From assembly GCA_029379385.1 (NCBI GenBank), contig CM055618.1, forward strand, positions 16,593,071-16,657,070: a stretch of 64,000 bases of DNA, written 5' to 3'. Shown here in pieces: positions 14,975 through 26,707 of this stretch. The first letter of the stretch is position 1, and every line of letters begins with the position of its first letter. The position numbers and the translations under genes are program-made. The stretch is from Quillaja saponaria (Eukaryota; Streptophyta; Magnoliopsida; Fabales; Quillajaceae). A model generated the notes under the pieces. The model saw only the letters and a program-made list of their open reading frames with translations, was not told the DNA's origin and did no database searches.

Positions 14975-17900
14975 TGTTATAATCCGATATTATGATATTT
15001 AGAATTTTTGGATGTAACAATATTAGGTTTGAGGTAATGTGAAAATTTCAGATATAAAATAATATTGAGTAAATAATAATTTAAAAAGAAAAGAAAATTA
15101 TTCGAATTTATTAATATATATATATAGGCATGTAAATTAATTCTCATCAGCTAATTGATTGGTTGGTAACTCGTAATTAATTGTAGATGATTGGTTGGTA
15201 ACTCGTAATTAATTGTAAAATTATTATTTATAAATAAGACAAATGTGTAAGTAATTTAAACATTGAAAATATAAATATGTACGTATATTAACACATTTAT
15301 CCAAGATTAAATTTGAGCCATAATTTTAACTGACAGATTTTGTTTTCTTTAAGCGTGTAGATTGTAGTAATACACAAAGTAAAAGTGTAAGGAGAAGTAT
15401 AATATATGAAATAGGGATGGAGTGTATATACAACTACATGAATATGGGATTTGTTAGTAACCACAAGTTAGGCATTGACCATTGGCTATGAGATATTTTC
15501 ATGTATTTTATTATATATTCCTTTCCTTCTTTTCTTTTCCCTTCCACCTTTGTCTTCCACCGCCAACCTTTTCCTCCAAACAACCGAGCTCCCCTGCTTT
15601 ATTTCCTTGGATTAAACCTGTGGAATTCCTCTCATCTCCCTGTAATTTCTGCCAAAACAAGAACCTTGTCTTTCTTTTTATGCGTGAACTTACTGCCAAC
15701 TGAAACCAACTGCGCATGGGTGCCATGGAAGTGGCGGAGGGGTATGAGTTGTGCGGCATCTTGGCACTGCTTCGTAGGTGAGTGTTAATCTTCCTTGCTT
15801 GGGGCTGGTAGAGAAAGAGAGGCTAGTATGGTAGGCAACAAAAATTCGATCCTTGTTGCTGCCGATTCCTTCTCTCTTTGGTACTCTTTTGCTTGACCTC
15901 CATATTGGATCCTAGGAGCTTCCTGCTTTGGCCGAGAGATCACTGTCCTAGGGTGTTTAGCTCTCCTCCTTCTTTGCGGTGGTTGTGCTCTTGTTACTTG
16001 GTCATGTAGGGGAGTGGAGAGATTTCTATTGGGCAGTTATTTTCATCCTCTGTTTTGCAAGGCAGTAGGTGGGGTTTAAGCCTTGTAGTGAGCAAGGATT
16101 GTTGCTTAAGAAGTAGCTTGTGGAGGTTTGCTTGGAAGAGAGCGTGAGTAGCATTCTTGGCCGTAAGGATGGTTGATTGCAACTGCCATATTCTAGTTGA
16201 AGTGAACGGCACCTTGTTGTATGCTTAATGGAGTACTTCAGGCCGTGAGAGTCTTAGGTGGTGGCACAGCTTGGTGGCTCCGATTCTTTTCAACTGAACC
16301 ATAAGGGTAAGTGAGTTGAGTGCTATAAGAAATCCTGTTGGTTGTCTCTGTTTTGGGCAGCAACTGGAGTGTTTTTTTTTCCATTCCCCTTGTTACCGTT
16401 TTATGTGTTAAGTAAAGGAACTCTAAGAAGTTGTTAGGAATTGAGTATTAGATTGTGAATATTAAAGGCATAGTTGATTTAATTGATATAAGCTTCAATT
16501 AGGAGGTAGTCTTCCTAATTAGGAAACGTAATAGTTAATGTTAAATTATAAAGTTTGAAATATGAATAATGTAAGTGATAATAGAATTGTGTAATGGTAG
16601 GAATGTATAATTTAGGTTTTTAGTTAATGTTGACAATAAATTTAAATTGAGTTTAATAATGGAAAGGAGGGTATCAAAGGTAAATGATTTATGTAGATTT
16701 TAATAATAAATATACATATAGGATTACATGAGTACATAAGTTTTACTAATTAATTGGTTAATTAGAAAGTACGGAACTTGAGCATAGGTATAGTGGACAA
16801 ATAGGTAGTTGAATGCTTGGTTACCAGTCGATAAGTGATGTATATTGAATTCTCTAAGTGAATAATGAGCTATATAGGGGTAAATTGAATTGGGTAGATT
16901 ATTGGGATAATATATAGATATTTAAAACATACACATGAGTAGGAATCACATAGGCATGTCAAGTATTTAATGAAATACTTAAGAGAACTTTAAATTTAGT
17001 GTATATCTAGAAATTGAATCACATAAATCTCCTTAATTAATTAGCTAGTTGAAATATATGAGCAATTAATTAAGTTAATGTAAAACTCAATAATTAGTGC
17101 ACTAGTAAGATTAATATTGGAAATATGGGTATTGGGGATTCTAGGAATTTGAATTAGTTTGATCCTTGGGAGTTAGTTGGTAGCTAAAGTTAAATAAAAG
17201 TTTAAGAATTCATTACGAAACACGCTATGGCAACTAGTTAAGAAAAGGGAAGATCCTGGAACATAGTGTGATGAATATTGGGAACTTATAACTCACGCTC
17301 TTAACTAATTTTAAACAAAATAACTTAATTTGACCTTTTTATAAGGTAAGCAAAGTGGAATTAAGGAAATAAGTGCTAACTTCTTGGTTGATGTATGTAT
17401 AATATATATACATACATGAATCAGAATTTAAGTTGTTCTCGAGGCACTAGTAAAATATCTAAAAGGCGTAGGGTTTTAAGGAAGGTATCGAAGTGGATAT
17501 TTAAATTTAAGTGAGTAAAGGAGCATAACTATGAGGTTTATAAAATGAGTAATATTTGAAAAATATGATTTTCAATCCAGGAATGTATCATTGAACAAAC
17601 GACGCAGTGGATTTGAGGAGGAGCGAGGAATGTGATTCATAGTACGGTGAGTGGTTAATTGCTGCCTTTAGGGGCTAGATGATATGTGTGATAATATGTT
17701 TATTTGAATATGTGTGATATATGGAAAGTAAGCTAATGGAGTATTTCAGTAATTTGCTTGAATAATGTTTGTTTGATATTGGTTACTGTGATTGACATTG
17801 ATTGTGTTTGATAAGGGCCAACTCGTGAACATTTTCTAAAAAATGATTTTCATCTCTGAAATTAAGATCCAGGTGCACCTAGGATACTATATTTTAAAAA

Positions 17901-18434
17901 TTGTGAGAAATCCTGATCCTGATATATATTTTTAAAATTGAGTGCTTCAGTCCTGGTGGGATGGATTGTGTACGGAGATTAATTTGTTGTGCGGGCTCGT
18001 AAATGCCTGGTAGGGGGTGAAACTATTGTGCGGGGCTGGGTTACTCGTTGGCCCTTTGATTGTGTTGTGTGATATTGTTACGCTGACTTAAATAGTGATC
18101 TGTGTGTCATATGAATTGTGAAACTTACAATGTGTACGTATAATGTGAAATGTTAAATTTTGGATGATGTAATGGTCAAAAGTTGTTCTCGTGTCGTTGT
18201 GTGAAATTAGAAACACATATATGTGGTATTTTGAGACATGTTATATAACATTGCAGTAAGTTACTAATTGTTTCAGAAAAACAAACTTTTATTACAAACT
18301 TTTCTTTTATAATAGTTATTTTTATTCTTTAGTTGGGTCAAGAGTCATGATTATTGTTTTGTTTTGAATTCAGGGTTACGGAGGTTTGGTTATCCTAACC
18401 CTTCGGCCAGTCATGCCCCGTGAGGGGTGTGACA
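14975..18434. mobile_element. Solo LTR of a retrotransposon, 3,460 bp
   Basis: The segment starts TGTTATAATCC and ends GGGTGTGACA (TG...CA termini). It is flanked on both sides by the 5-bp target duplication TAAAT (14970-14974 and 18435-18439). The duplicated array copy at 19370 reads ACACATAAATCACC across the same site, confirming an insertion. No gag or pol frame is visible, so this is a recombined solo LTR rather than a full element. The length suggests a Ty3/gypsy element with long LTRs, but lineage is not determinable here. Orientation is unassigned. Confidence 0.85.
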
Positions 18435-18647
18435 TAAATCACCATAAGTTTAGACGATTAACACATTCGTCATAGTTGAAGGGCTTGATTGTTTTATTTA
18501 TCTTTTCACACATCATCATACGTATAGACGAATTGGCACTTTCTTCATATTTGACTGTTTTATTTTTATTCTTACACATAAATCGTCATATGTTTAGGAC
18601 GATTAATACATTCACTGTTTTATGTTGTATTTTTACATGTAATAATC

Positions 18648-18797
18648 ACACCCCTTCAATTTTGAATATTTTTAAAGACACTCCCTTATTATTCAATTGT
18701 ATTAATTACGTCTCTTTAATTTTGAGTCACTTTTAAATACATCACTAATATTTAATTACAAAAATGTATTGAAAAATAATTCAAAATTGAAGAGTGT
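18648..18797. mobile_element. MITE-like element, copy 1
   Basis: About 150 bp with terminal inverted repeats: ACACCCCTTCAATTTTGAAT at the left and, as its reverse complement, ATTCAAAATTGAAG-AGTGT at the right. No coding capacity. Its flanks are duplicated with it, so it spread by block duplication here. Confidence 0.6.
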
Positions 18798-19513
18798 TCT
18801 AAAATTTTAACTAATTTATAACATTATTCTAGAACATTGGTCCACAAACAATATACATATGAGGCAAAAGAAGATGCCAAAGGAGAGAGAAGAAATCCAA
18901 TTTTGATAGTGAAACTAGGAAAGCTTTTTTCCTTGTGGTTTGATTGTTTTATTTTGTATTTTAACACATACATAATAGGATTCTTTGACGATTAATACAT
19001 TGATTGTTTTATTTTGTATTTATACAAGTAAATTAACATAAATTTTAAATGATTAACAGAACGACTATTTTATTTTGTATTTATACATGTAAATTGTCAG
19101 ATTCTTAGGCAATTTACACATTGACTATTTCATTTTATGTTTTTAGACGTAAATCATCAGATACATAGTCGGTTAACACACTGATTGTTTTACTTTTTAT
19201 TTTTACACCTATATGGTCTGATTTGTATACAATTGATGCTTCGACTATATATTCTTTTTTTTACACCCAAATCATCTAATTCTTACACGATTAACATTGA
19301 CTATTTTATTTTGCATTGTTACATGTAATCATCATAGTTGTACGCAGTTGAATTTTTTTTTACACATAAATCACCAAAGTTTTGATGATTAACACATTCG
19401 TCATAGTTGAAGGCAATTAATTGTTTTATTTGTTTTTTTACACATAAATCGTCATATTGTTAGACTATTAACACATTGACTGTTTTATTGTGTATTTTTT
19501 ACATGTAATAATC

Positions 19514-19666
19514 ACACCCCTTCAATTTTGAATATTTTTTAATACACTCCCTTATTATTCAATTGTATTAATTAAGACTCCTTAATTTTGAGTCACTTTT
19601 TAAATACATCACTTAATATTTAATTACAAAAATGTATTGAAAAATAATTCAAAATTGAAGGAGTGT
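19514..19666. mobile_element. MITE-like element, copy 2
   Basis: Same ~153-bp segment as at 18648, with the right terminal repeat ATTCAAAATTGAAGGAGTGT complete. Confidence 0.6.
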
Positions 19667-19894
19667 CCTAAAATTTTAACTAATTTATAACATTATTCTA
19701 GAACATTGGTCCACAAACAATATACATATGAGGCAAAAGAAGATGCCAAAGGAGAGTGAGAAGAAATCATTTTAGACGATTAACACTTTCTTGTAGGCAA
19801 TTGACTGTTTTATTATCTTTTATACATAAATTGTCATATATTTAGACGATTAACACTTTGACTGCTTTATTGTGTATTTTTACATGTAATAATC

Positions 19895-20047
19895 ACACCC
19901 CTTCAATTTTGAATATTTTAAAATACACTCCCTTATTATTCAATTGTATTAATTACGACTCCTTAATTTTGAGTCACTTTTTAACTACATCACTTAATAT
20001 TTAATTACAAAAATGTATTGAAAAATAATTCAAAATTGAGGGAGTGT
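19895..20047. mobile_element. MITE-like element, copy 3
   Basis: Third copy of the ~153-bp inverted-repeat segment, in the truncated third array block. Confidence 0.6.
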
Positions 20048-21441
20048 TCTAAAATTTTAACTAATTTATAACATTATTCTAGAACATTCAATATACATGA
20101 GGCAAAAGAAGATGCCAAAGGAGAGTGAGAAGAAGTCCAATTTTGATAGTGAAACTAGGAAAGTTTTTTTCCTCGTGGTTTGAAACTCTAACATAAACTT
20201 TTTTGTCATAACCTTCAAAATTCAAACTCAAAATTAAGAACTGTCAATAAAACAATTCCCTATCACAATCAAGTTACTATCAATTCTTTGATTCAAAGTT
20301 CTTAGCACGACTATTATGTGCTCAGTAACTTTCAACATGACTAACTTTTACTTAAAATTTATTTTTTGAGGCTGATGATATCTACACGGAGTTGAAATGA
20401 AAATGAAAACTATGATAAGAAAAATAAGATAAGGAATAGTAGCAAATTACACAACTGGTTCTGATAACATTGTGTTGTGTTTTATTCCCCAATTTTTCCT
20501 TCGGCTGACAACAGAGATAATTCAGGACCACCATTCCAATATCTGATTGGATTTTTCTTTTTTCTACTTTCTACTCTTCTTCTTGACTTTTGCTGCTTGT
20601 GATGCAAGATATGTCTAAACTAAAAAAGAACTTTCTGAAAGTGATAAAATAATTATAGAATAAATATGTATTCAAACAAGATGATATATAATTCTTTTTT
20701 TACCTTCTTGATCATCATTCATAATTTCTATTTCTAGATCCAAAAATTAAGATTGATTGCCAATTGTAAGATGTGATTGGTTGTGTATGGTCATATTGGC
20801 TAACAAGTGATAAAAATTTATACCCATTTTAAAAAATTGTGTACATCAATTTGGCCGGACGTTTCATTTGTTAAAGAGTCAAAGGTTGTTGTAATTTTTA
20901 TTTTTTTTTAAGAATTAAATAGACGAAACTATAAATAAATAAATTCAAAACCCATCAAATTGTGTGAAGAGAAAATATTCTTTGTACATTGTCTTCATTA
21001 TTCTTCTTCTTCTTCTTTTCTTCTCTTCTCTATCTCTACTTTCCAAAATCTAAACCAAAAGAAGCAGACTAGCTGAGAAATTTCTACCAACATAACTTAC
21101 TATTGAAATTTGACTTATTGATGATGGCCAAATCAACTGTTTCTTCTAGAACATTTTCTGTGATCAAGAATCCCAATCCCTCAATGAATGAAAATCCATT
21201 TAAATTGAAGAAGAAGCTTAATTGGAATTCTATTTATACTAGATGGAAACTTCATTTCATTAGTAAAAAAAAAGATCTGAAGCTCAAATTCCATGTTAGC
21301 AATGATTATTCGTATTGTATATGTACAGATTACAACACAAACGCCAAAATCCCAATAAGTTGGGTGTGCGTGTAATAACCAACTCAGTGTACTTCAAGAG
21401 ATTGGTACAACGCGGTCTAAGTTACTAGGTGAGTCAACTCG

Positions 21442-21927
21442 CTACCAGCACTGATCCGTTTCCCATTTCCGCCGAGTGTAGCCAGAATATCTCGACGGTG
21501 TCATAGTCAACGGCCGATGACGCAGGAGATTCCTTCTATCGTAATCGGCGCGTTTCTCCGGATCCGATAGAGTGGAATAGGCAGCGTGAATCTTCATGAA
21601 ATCGTCGGCCGATGAATCCTTCCGATCGATTGCCGCTACATCGGGATGGAAAAATCTTGCTAATCGCCGGTACGCCGTCTTAATCTCTTGGTTCGATGCG
21701 CTGGAATGGATTCCTAGAATATCGTATAGCGAGGTGCACAAAGCCATACGGTGAGGACTCAGATAAGAAGACATCGATTCCTCTGTCGAAGTGCGAGATC
21801 TAGTACTAGTTGTAGAAGTGGCAAAGGCAATCGTCGGCTTGAATCTAACATATCGCGCCGCCGATGGACAGGTTTCGCCGGAGAAAATCCTAGACCCGAG
21901 AGGCACAGAAGGAGATAAGGAAAGCAT
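21442..21927 (-). CDS. Chloroplast DnaJ protein, J11/DJC type, copy 1
   Basis: Small type III J-protein, a plastid co-chaperone that stimulates Hsp70 ATPase activity. Arabidopsis J11 (At4g36040) and its relative At2g17880 are the family references. The single-exon 161-aa frame starts at 21927. The Ser/Thr/Arg-rich N-terminus (MLSLSPSVPLGSRIFSG) fits a transit peptide. The J domain covers ~residues 67-134 (SLYDILGIHSSASNQEIKTA to DPEKRADYDRR) with the essential HPD motif intact (FFHPDVAA). The C-terminus GYTRRKWETDQCW is shared with copy 2. Length matches J11. A TATA box sits at 22011-22017. It is one of a tandem pair on the same strand; by eye the two proteins differ at about 18 of 161 positions, so both look functional. 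Confidence 0.95.
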   Translation of the reverse strand: MLSLSPSVPLGSRIFSGETCPSAARYVRFKPTIAFATSTTSTRSRTSTEESMSSYLSPHRMALCTSLYDILGIHSSASNQEIKTAYRRLARFFHPDVAAIDRKDSSADDFMKIHAAYSTLSDPEKRADYDRRNLLRHRPLTMTPSRYSGYTRRKWETDQCW

Positions 21928-22010
21928 TGTTGTATTAGTATAAAATTCTGTTGCAGTGTTTGTAATGTAGACGTAGAGTGAAACTGAAAGGAAAACAAGG
22001 GTTTGGGATT

Positions 22011-22017
22011 ATTTATA
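22011..22017 (-). promoter_or_regulatory. TATA box of DnaJ copy 1
   Basis: TATAAAT on the minus strand, 84 bp upstream of the ATG. The same box and spacing recur in copy 2. Confidence 0.65.
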
Positions 22018-22064
22018 GAGGAGAGCGAAGAGAGAGAGGAAATCTCTTGGGCCTGCCTGCCCGT

Positions 22065-22079
22065 CCGGGTTTAACCCGG
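22065..22079. promoter_or_regulatory. Palindrome upstream of DnaJ copy 1 TATA box
   Basis: CCGGGTTTAACCCGG is a perfect palindrome with 7-bp arms, about 50 bp upstream of the TATA box. The matching site in copy 2 (about 24157-24171) has a mismatch in one arm. It may be a binding site for a dimeric factor; no factor is assigned. Confidence 0.3.
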
Positions 22080-22600
22080 TATTCGGGTTACCCCACTTGT
22101 CCAATACAGATCGCTTTGTTTTGTGCTGACTCATCCAATTTCTGATTTTTCCACAAACCAATAATGGCCTCAAAATTTCCAAAAATTGTTTAATGCAAAA
22201 TCTGTTCATTTGGAGGCAGAATATTCTAATTCACAATCAAGTTTCATTTTAATGAGCATTCCTGTTTGAATGATAATTTATGGTAAAATATATTTTATCA
22301 GAATCTAGGTTGAATTAATTAATAAAATTATGAGATTTACTGAAAATATCTCATTGTAAATTGTTTTATATAATCTCATCATCATTTTATATTAAAAAAA
22401 CAAAATAATGATATCAATTCATTGGATGAAACAGCTCAATGCCTATCTCAATCAAATTTGGCAAGTGGCAACCTGTAATTGGTGGCACTAGAGCTCCATT
22501 CCCTTTCTTTATCTACATCAAAATCAGCCTAAGTCCACATGGAATAACAACTAAAGAATGAAAATCGCTAGAAGACGGATCACATTTTGCTTCGCATAAC

Positions 22601-22867
22601 AGTATTTTTAAGTACACTAAGAATACTTATTAGATTATAATAAACATAATTTTTAAAATTATTTATTTTAAAATAAAAATTTATATAATTAATAAAATTA
22701 TAATAATCATAATAATAAATATTGCAAAGTTTCTATTTACAAATCTTACTAAGTATTTATATGACACTCTTTAGAAAAAACAATTAAAAAATCCTCTAGA
22801 TTTTAGATACTTATCCAAATTACAATATCCCTTATTTACATAAATGGTAATAGTTCTTTTGTTTACC
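22601..22867. other. Spacer between DnaJ duplication copies
   Basis: Very AT-rich, no ORF or repeat that I can support. Confidence 0.4.
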
Positions 22868-23540
22868 TGATCCTGATCATTTTTCATAATTTTTATTTCT
22901 AGATCCAAAATTAAGATTTTTGCCAATTGTAAATTGAGTAACTGGTTGTGCATGGTCAAATTGGCTAACAAGTGATAAAAATTTGTGTACATCATTTGCT
23001 GAGTCAGGGTTCTTCTGTCCCCAAGTTTTTTATTTTATTTTTTAAGAATTAGACGAAACAGATTATTCACGAAGAGATTATATCCTTTTTCGTACAAAAG
23101 ATCATTTACGCAACTGAATTTGATTGATGCCGAGATACCAAAAGTACAACTCGAAAAAAGATATAGAAATTTCTACCAACATAATTTACTATTGAAATTA
23201 GAAAGTTTGACTTATTGATGATGGCCAAATCAACTGTTTCTTCTAGAACATTTTCTGTGATCAAGAATCCCAATCCCTCAATGAATGAAAATCCATTTAA
23301 ATTGAAGAAGAAGCTTAATTGGAATTCTATAATTTCTACTACATGGAAACTTCATTTCATTAGTAAAAGGAAAGATCTGAAGCTCAAATCCACGTTAGCA
23401 ATGATTGTTCATATTGTATATGTACAGATTACAACACAAACGCCAAAATCCCAATAAGTTGGGTGTGCGTGTAATAACCAACTCAGTGTACTTCAAGAGA
23501 TTGGTACAACGCGGTCTAAGTTACTAGGTGAGTCAACTCG

Positions 23541-24026
23541 CTACCAGCACTGATCCGTTTCCCATTTCCGCCGAGTGTAGCCAGAATACCTCGACGGTGT
23601 ATTGGTCAAAGGCCGATGACGCCGGAGATTCCTTCTATCGTAATCGGTGCGTTTCTCCGGATCCGATAGAGTGGAATAGGAGGAGTGAATCTTCATGAAA
23701 TCGTCGGCCGATGAATCCTTCCGATCGATTGCCGCCACATCGGGATGGCAAAGTCTTGCTAATCTCCGGTAAGCCGCCTTAATCTCTTGGTTCGATGCGC
23801 TGGAATGGATTCCTAGAATATCATATAGCGAGGTGCACGAAGCCATATGGTGACTACTTAGATAAGAAGAAATCGATTCCTCAGTCAAAGTGCGAGATCT
23901 AGTACTAGTTGTAGAAGTGGCAAAGGCAATCGTCGGCTTGAATCTAACATATCGCACCGCCGATGGACAGGTTTCGCCGGAGAAAATCGAAGCGGCGGAA
24001 GGCACAGAAGGAGACAAGGAGAGCAT
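23541..24026 (-). CDS. Chloroplast DnaJ protein, J11/DJC type, copy 2
   Basis: Tandem duplicate of the gene at 21442-21927, also 161 aa if translation starts at 24026. An in-frame ATG at 24041 would add five residues, but 24026 aligns with copy 1. The HPD motif (LCHPDVAA) and the whole J domain are intact. Changes from copy 1 concentrate in the transit peptide and in the loop before the J domain (SSHHMASC versus SPHRMALC). The last coding segment and the following ~150 bp look identical to copy 1, which suggests recent duplication or gene conversion. TATA box at 24103-24109. No sign of pseudogenisation. Confidence 0.94.
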   Translation of the reverse strand: MLSLSPSVPSAASIFSGETCPSAVRYVRFKPTIAFATSTTSTRSRTLTEESISSYLSSHHMASCTSLYDILGIHSSASNQEIKAAYRRLARLCHPDVAAIDRKDSSADDFMKIHSSYSTLSDPEKRTDYDRRNLRRHRPLTNTPSRYSGYTRRKWETDQCW

Positions 24027-24102
24027 TTTGTAACAGTACAAAATTCTGAAGCTGTGTGGTTGTATTGTAGTGAATGTGAGAGGAAAACAAGGGTTTGGGA
24101 TT

Positions 24103-24109
24103 ATTTATA
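24103..24109 (-). promoter_or_regulatory. TATA box of DnaJ copy 2
   Basis: TATAAAT on the minus strand, 77 bp upstream of the ATG, within promoter sequence shared with copy 1. Confidence 0.65.
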
Positions 24110-24705
24110 GAGCAGAGCGAAGAGAGAGAGGAACTCTCTTGGGCCTGCCTGCCCGCTCTGGTTTAACCCGGCATTCGGGTGACCCCGCTTATCCAGTCCA
24201 GATGGCTTTGTTTTGTGCTGACTCATCCAATTTCTGATTTTTCCACAAACCAATAGTGGCCTCAAAATCTACTGGATTGTAATATAAAAATTTTGGCCAT
24301 AAAAATTTAAAAAAAAAATTAAAGTTTCCATATAACAACACACTGTGGTATATACACACAGTTTCATTAAAATTTCCACAATTTTGAGGCTGAATCTAAT
24401 TCACAATCATGTTTTTCCCATTTTAACGAGCATTCGTGTTTGAAAAATATTTGATAATTTATAGTAAATTATATTATATATATATATCATAATCTACTAT
24501 TCAAATAATTAATATTAAAATTAAAAAATTATGAATTACTGAAAATATCTTATTATAAATTAATTTGTGTAATCTCATCATTATCATATATTACAAAACA
24601 TATTTGGCAAGTGGCAACATTTTGCTTTTCATGACTACTCTACACGGAAAAAAACTAAAGAACGAAAATCGGTAGAAGTCGTACCACATTTTGCTTTTCA
24701 TAAAA

Positions 24706-26640
24706 TATCTCTAGATTTTGGATTCATGTCAAAGTTACAATAGTCCTTTTTTTCATAAAATCTCTCATAAAAATTTCAATTTACAAGAAATAGATTATTG
24801 GAGTGACTTGATGCCCTCTTTACATTATAAATATTGATTAATAAATAAATGTTTATAATTTCTTATACTAAAAAAAAAAATCTCAATATTATCCTCCCTT
24901 TATTTTAGATTTAAAAATATAAAAAATCATATTCATAACGGGGACCAATCCCAATTTTGTTGCCAATCTTTGTGTTGTCCAATAATTTTGCATCCAATAA
25001 TTCTGCCATGGATGCAAAATTTCAAAGTAGAATTATCATTTAAAAAAAACATGATATTTTATATTAAGGAGGATTGATGCATGACCAAAAAATTCAAATA
25101 CATTTTGGTAAAAGTGTTTGTCAGCCAAAATATCCATTTATACTTTCTAAAGTTCTAGAAGAAAATAAAAATATCATCAGTGCGACCATAGTACACAGGT
25201 AATGGATGCCTCTCCTTAAAATCAAATGAATGTGCTAATATTATCTTCAAATTTAAAATAAAGGTACACTAGCAAAAGAAACACTATCAAAATATTCATT
25301 ATGATATTGTTCTAGAAGTATTGTGAAAATTTGCTACCATGTGTCAAAATGTAATTGGTTATGAAAAGTAAAATAATTTTAATGGACTAAAATGGCCATG
25401 ACATCGCCATCGTGATAGAAGTTTCCAAAATTGACAGCTCAATAAATTATACATAGTCATGTATGACTAAGATTACATCTTAACCACAAGAAATATTTGT
25501 AAATCCAACAATGACATTGAAAGTGTGGTCGTACAAAGATATTGCCTTGAAGTCCAAAAGGTTTAATCTTAGAAAATTCTCTGCATTACTGTGTAACTTC
25601 AATCTTTAATCCAAGAGCTTATCTTGCCAACACATAACAACATCAGCAATGGAGTACTTTTAGTTTTGTACGAAACTTAACATAATTTATTTATAGTTAT
25701 TATTGTTAATCGGCTTAATTAATTCTGAAAGCGAAATCCATCATATTCAAGAATTAACGAAGATTAAATTCATATTTAAATTCAAATTTAAGATTTTCTC
25801 AATAGGGAGACTTGTTGATTAAGAAACAAAGATTTTTAATGAAAGCTGTAAATTAAATTATCAGAAGCATAATCAAATTAAGAATTCAAGAACTGTTAGA
25901 ATTTGGAAACTGATCCTCAACAGACAGTACAAGTGTTTTATTGGATTAGGATGCCATGCAAATTCTTGGAAAATTCATCTTATTAACTGAGATTTTTAAT
26001 AAATGTCTTAAATACTAGTTAAGGGACAATAAAGTATTTAAAAATAGTAAGTTATTTATGATTAGGTCACTCTTTTTTTTTAATTTTTTTTTTTTATGTA
26101 GGATGTTTTCTGACCTATGTCAATAAGTGTCTTAAGTATTTGTTAGAAAAAAGTCAAAAAACCTAGTAATTTTTATGATTTATTGATTTCATTTTAATCT
26201 AAGATTTGAGTTTAGTGAAGCGACTATAACCAAATTTGCTTCTCTGCCTATTACTTGTTTCATAAGGCAGTATCAATGTAAATTCACTTCCCATGTTTTG
26301 TTCCTCTGGGATATCATTTAGTTACCATTTTTAGGTTTCATTTCTTAAATTTGTTTGTCAATCAATTTACTACTTACATTCCCCACCTTCCAAACATGGA
26401 TGACTAGTAGGAATCCATTAGGATATGAGCTGCATTATGCTAAATGAAGTTTAAGATGGACATGGCTGATTTCTCTGAAATTGTGCAACTGCCTGACATA
26501 TACATACGCATACAAAAGAAACAGGGTGTCCAAGATTCCTAACAGATGCAGTTTCAAACTATGTACAAGACAATTGATGAATGAAGCATAAATTATGGGA
26601 TGCTATCTCAAAATTGATCGGTGACCAAAAAAAGGGAAAG
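24706..26640. other. Intergenic, no gene seen
   Basis: About 1.9 kb of AT-rich DNA between the DnaJ pair and APE2. No supportable ORF, tandem repeat or transposon termini. The last part may be APE2 3' UTR. Confidence 0.45.
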
Positions 26641-26707
26641 AACATTTAGATGATAGATAGGAAACGTACAGGTTGACATACTCCAACCAGAACATCATCA
26701 ATTACTG

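Larger units (their letters stand above)
18435..20190. repeat. Continuation of the duplicated minisatellite, copies 1 (rest), 2 and 3 (partial)
   Basis: Copy 1 resumes at 18435 and ends at about 18938. Copy 2 spans 18940-19766 and a shorter copy 3 spans 19770-20190. Each ends with the same tail (AGGCAAAAGAAGATGCCAAA, and in copies 1 and 3 GATAGTGAAACTAGGAAAG). Many ~61-bp units carry a small hairpin, for example AATCGTC 18581-18587 paired with GACGATT 18598-18604. Copy 2 lacks the LTR, so the block duplication came first. Confidence 0.85.
20709..24705. repeat. Tandem segmental duplication carrying the DnaJ gene pair
   Basis: Two direct copies of about 1.9 kb, ~20709-22600 and ~22868-24705. 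Both open with TTCATAATTT...ATTTCTAGATCC, contain an intronless DnaJ gene with its promoter, and end with a GAAAATCG...CACATTTTGCTT stretch. The spacing between copies is about 2.1 kb. Coding and 3'-flank segments are very similar and the outer flanks are diverged. Confidence 0.9.

Noticed and set aside
15482..16212. ORFs inside the solo LTR
   Set aside because: No gag, protease, reverse transcriptase or other recognisable motif; LTRs are normally non-coding.
14480..20190. Tandem hairpin repeats considered as a CRISPR-like array
   Set aside because: Units are degenerate and contiguous, without unique spacers, and the context is a plant nuclear locus.
21103..21375. Plus-strand small ORF starting MKFDLLMMAKSTVSSRTFSV, repeated at 23215-23457
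   Set aside because: The shared part is identical at the nucleotide level and the two copies diverge in frame afterwards, so there is no evidence of protein-level selection. Kept only as a finding about nucleotide identity.
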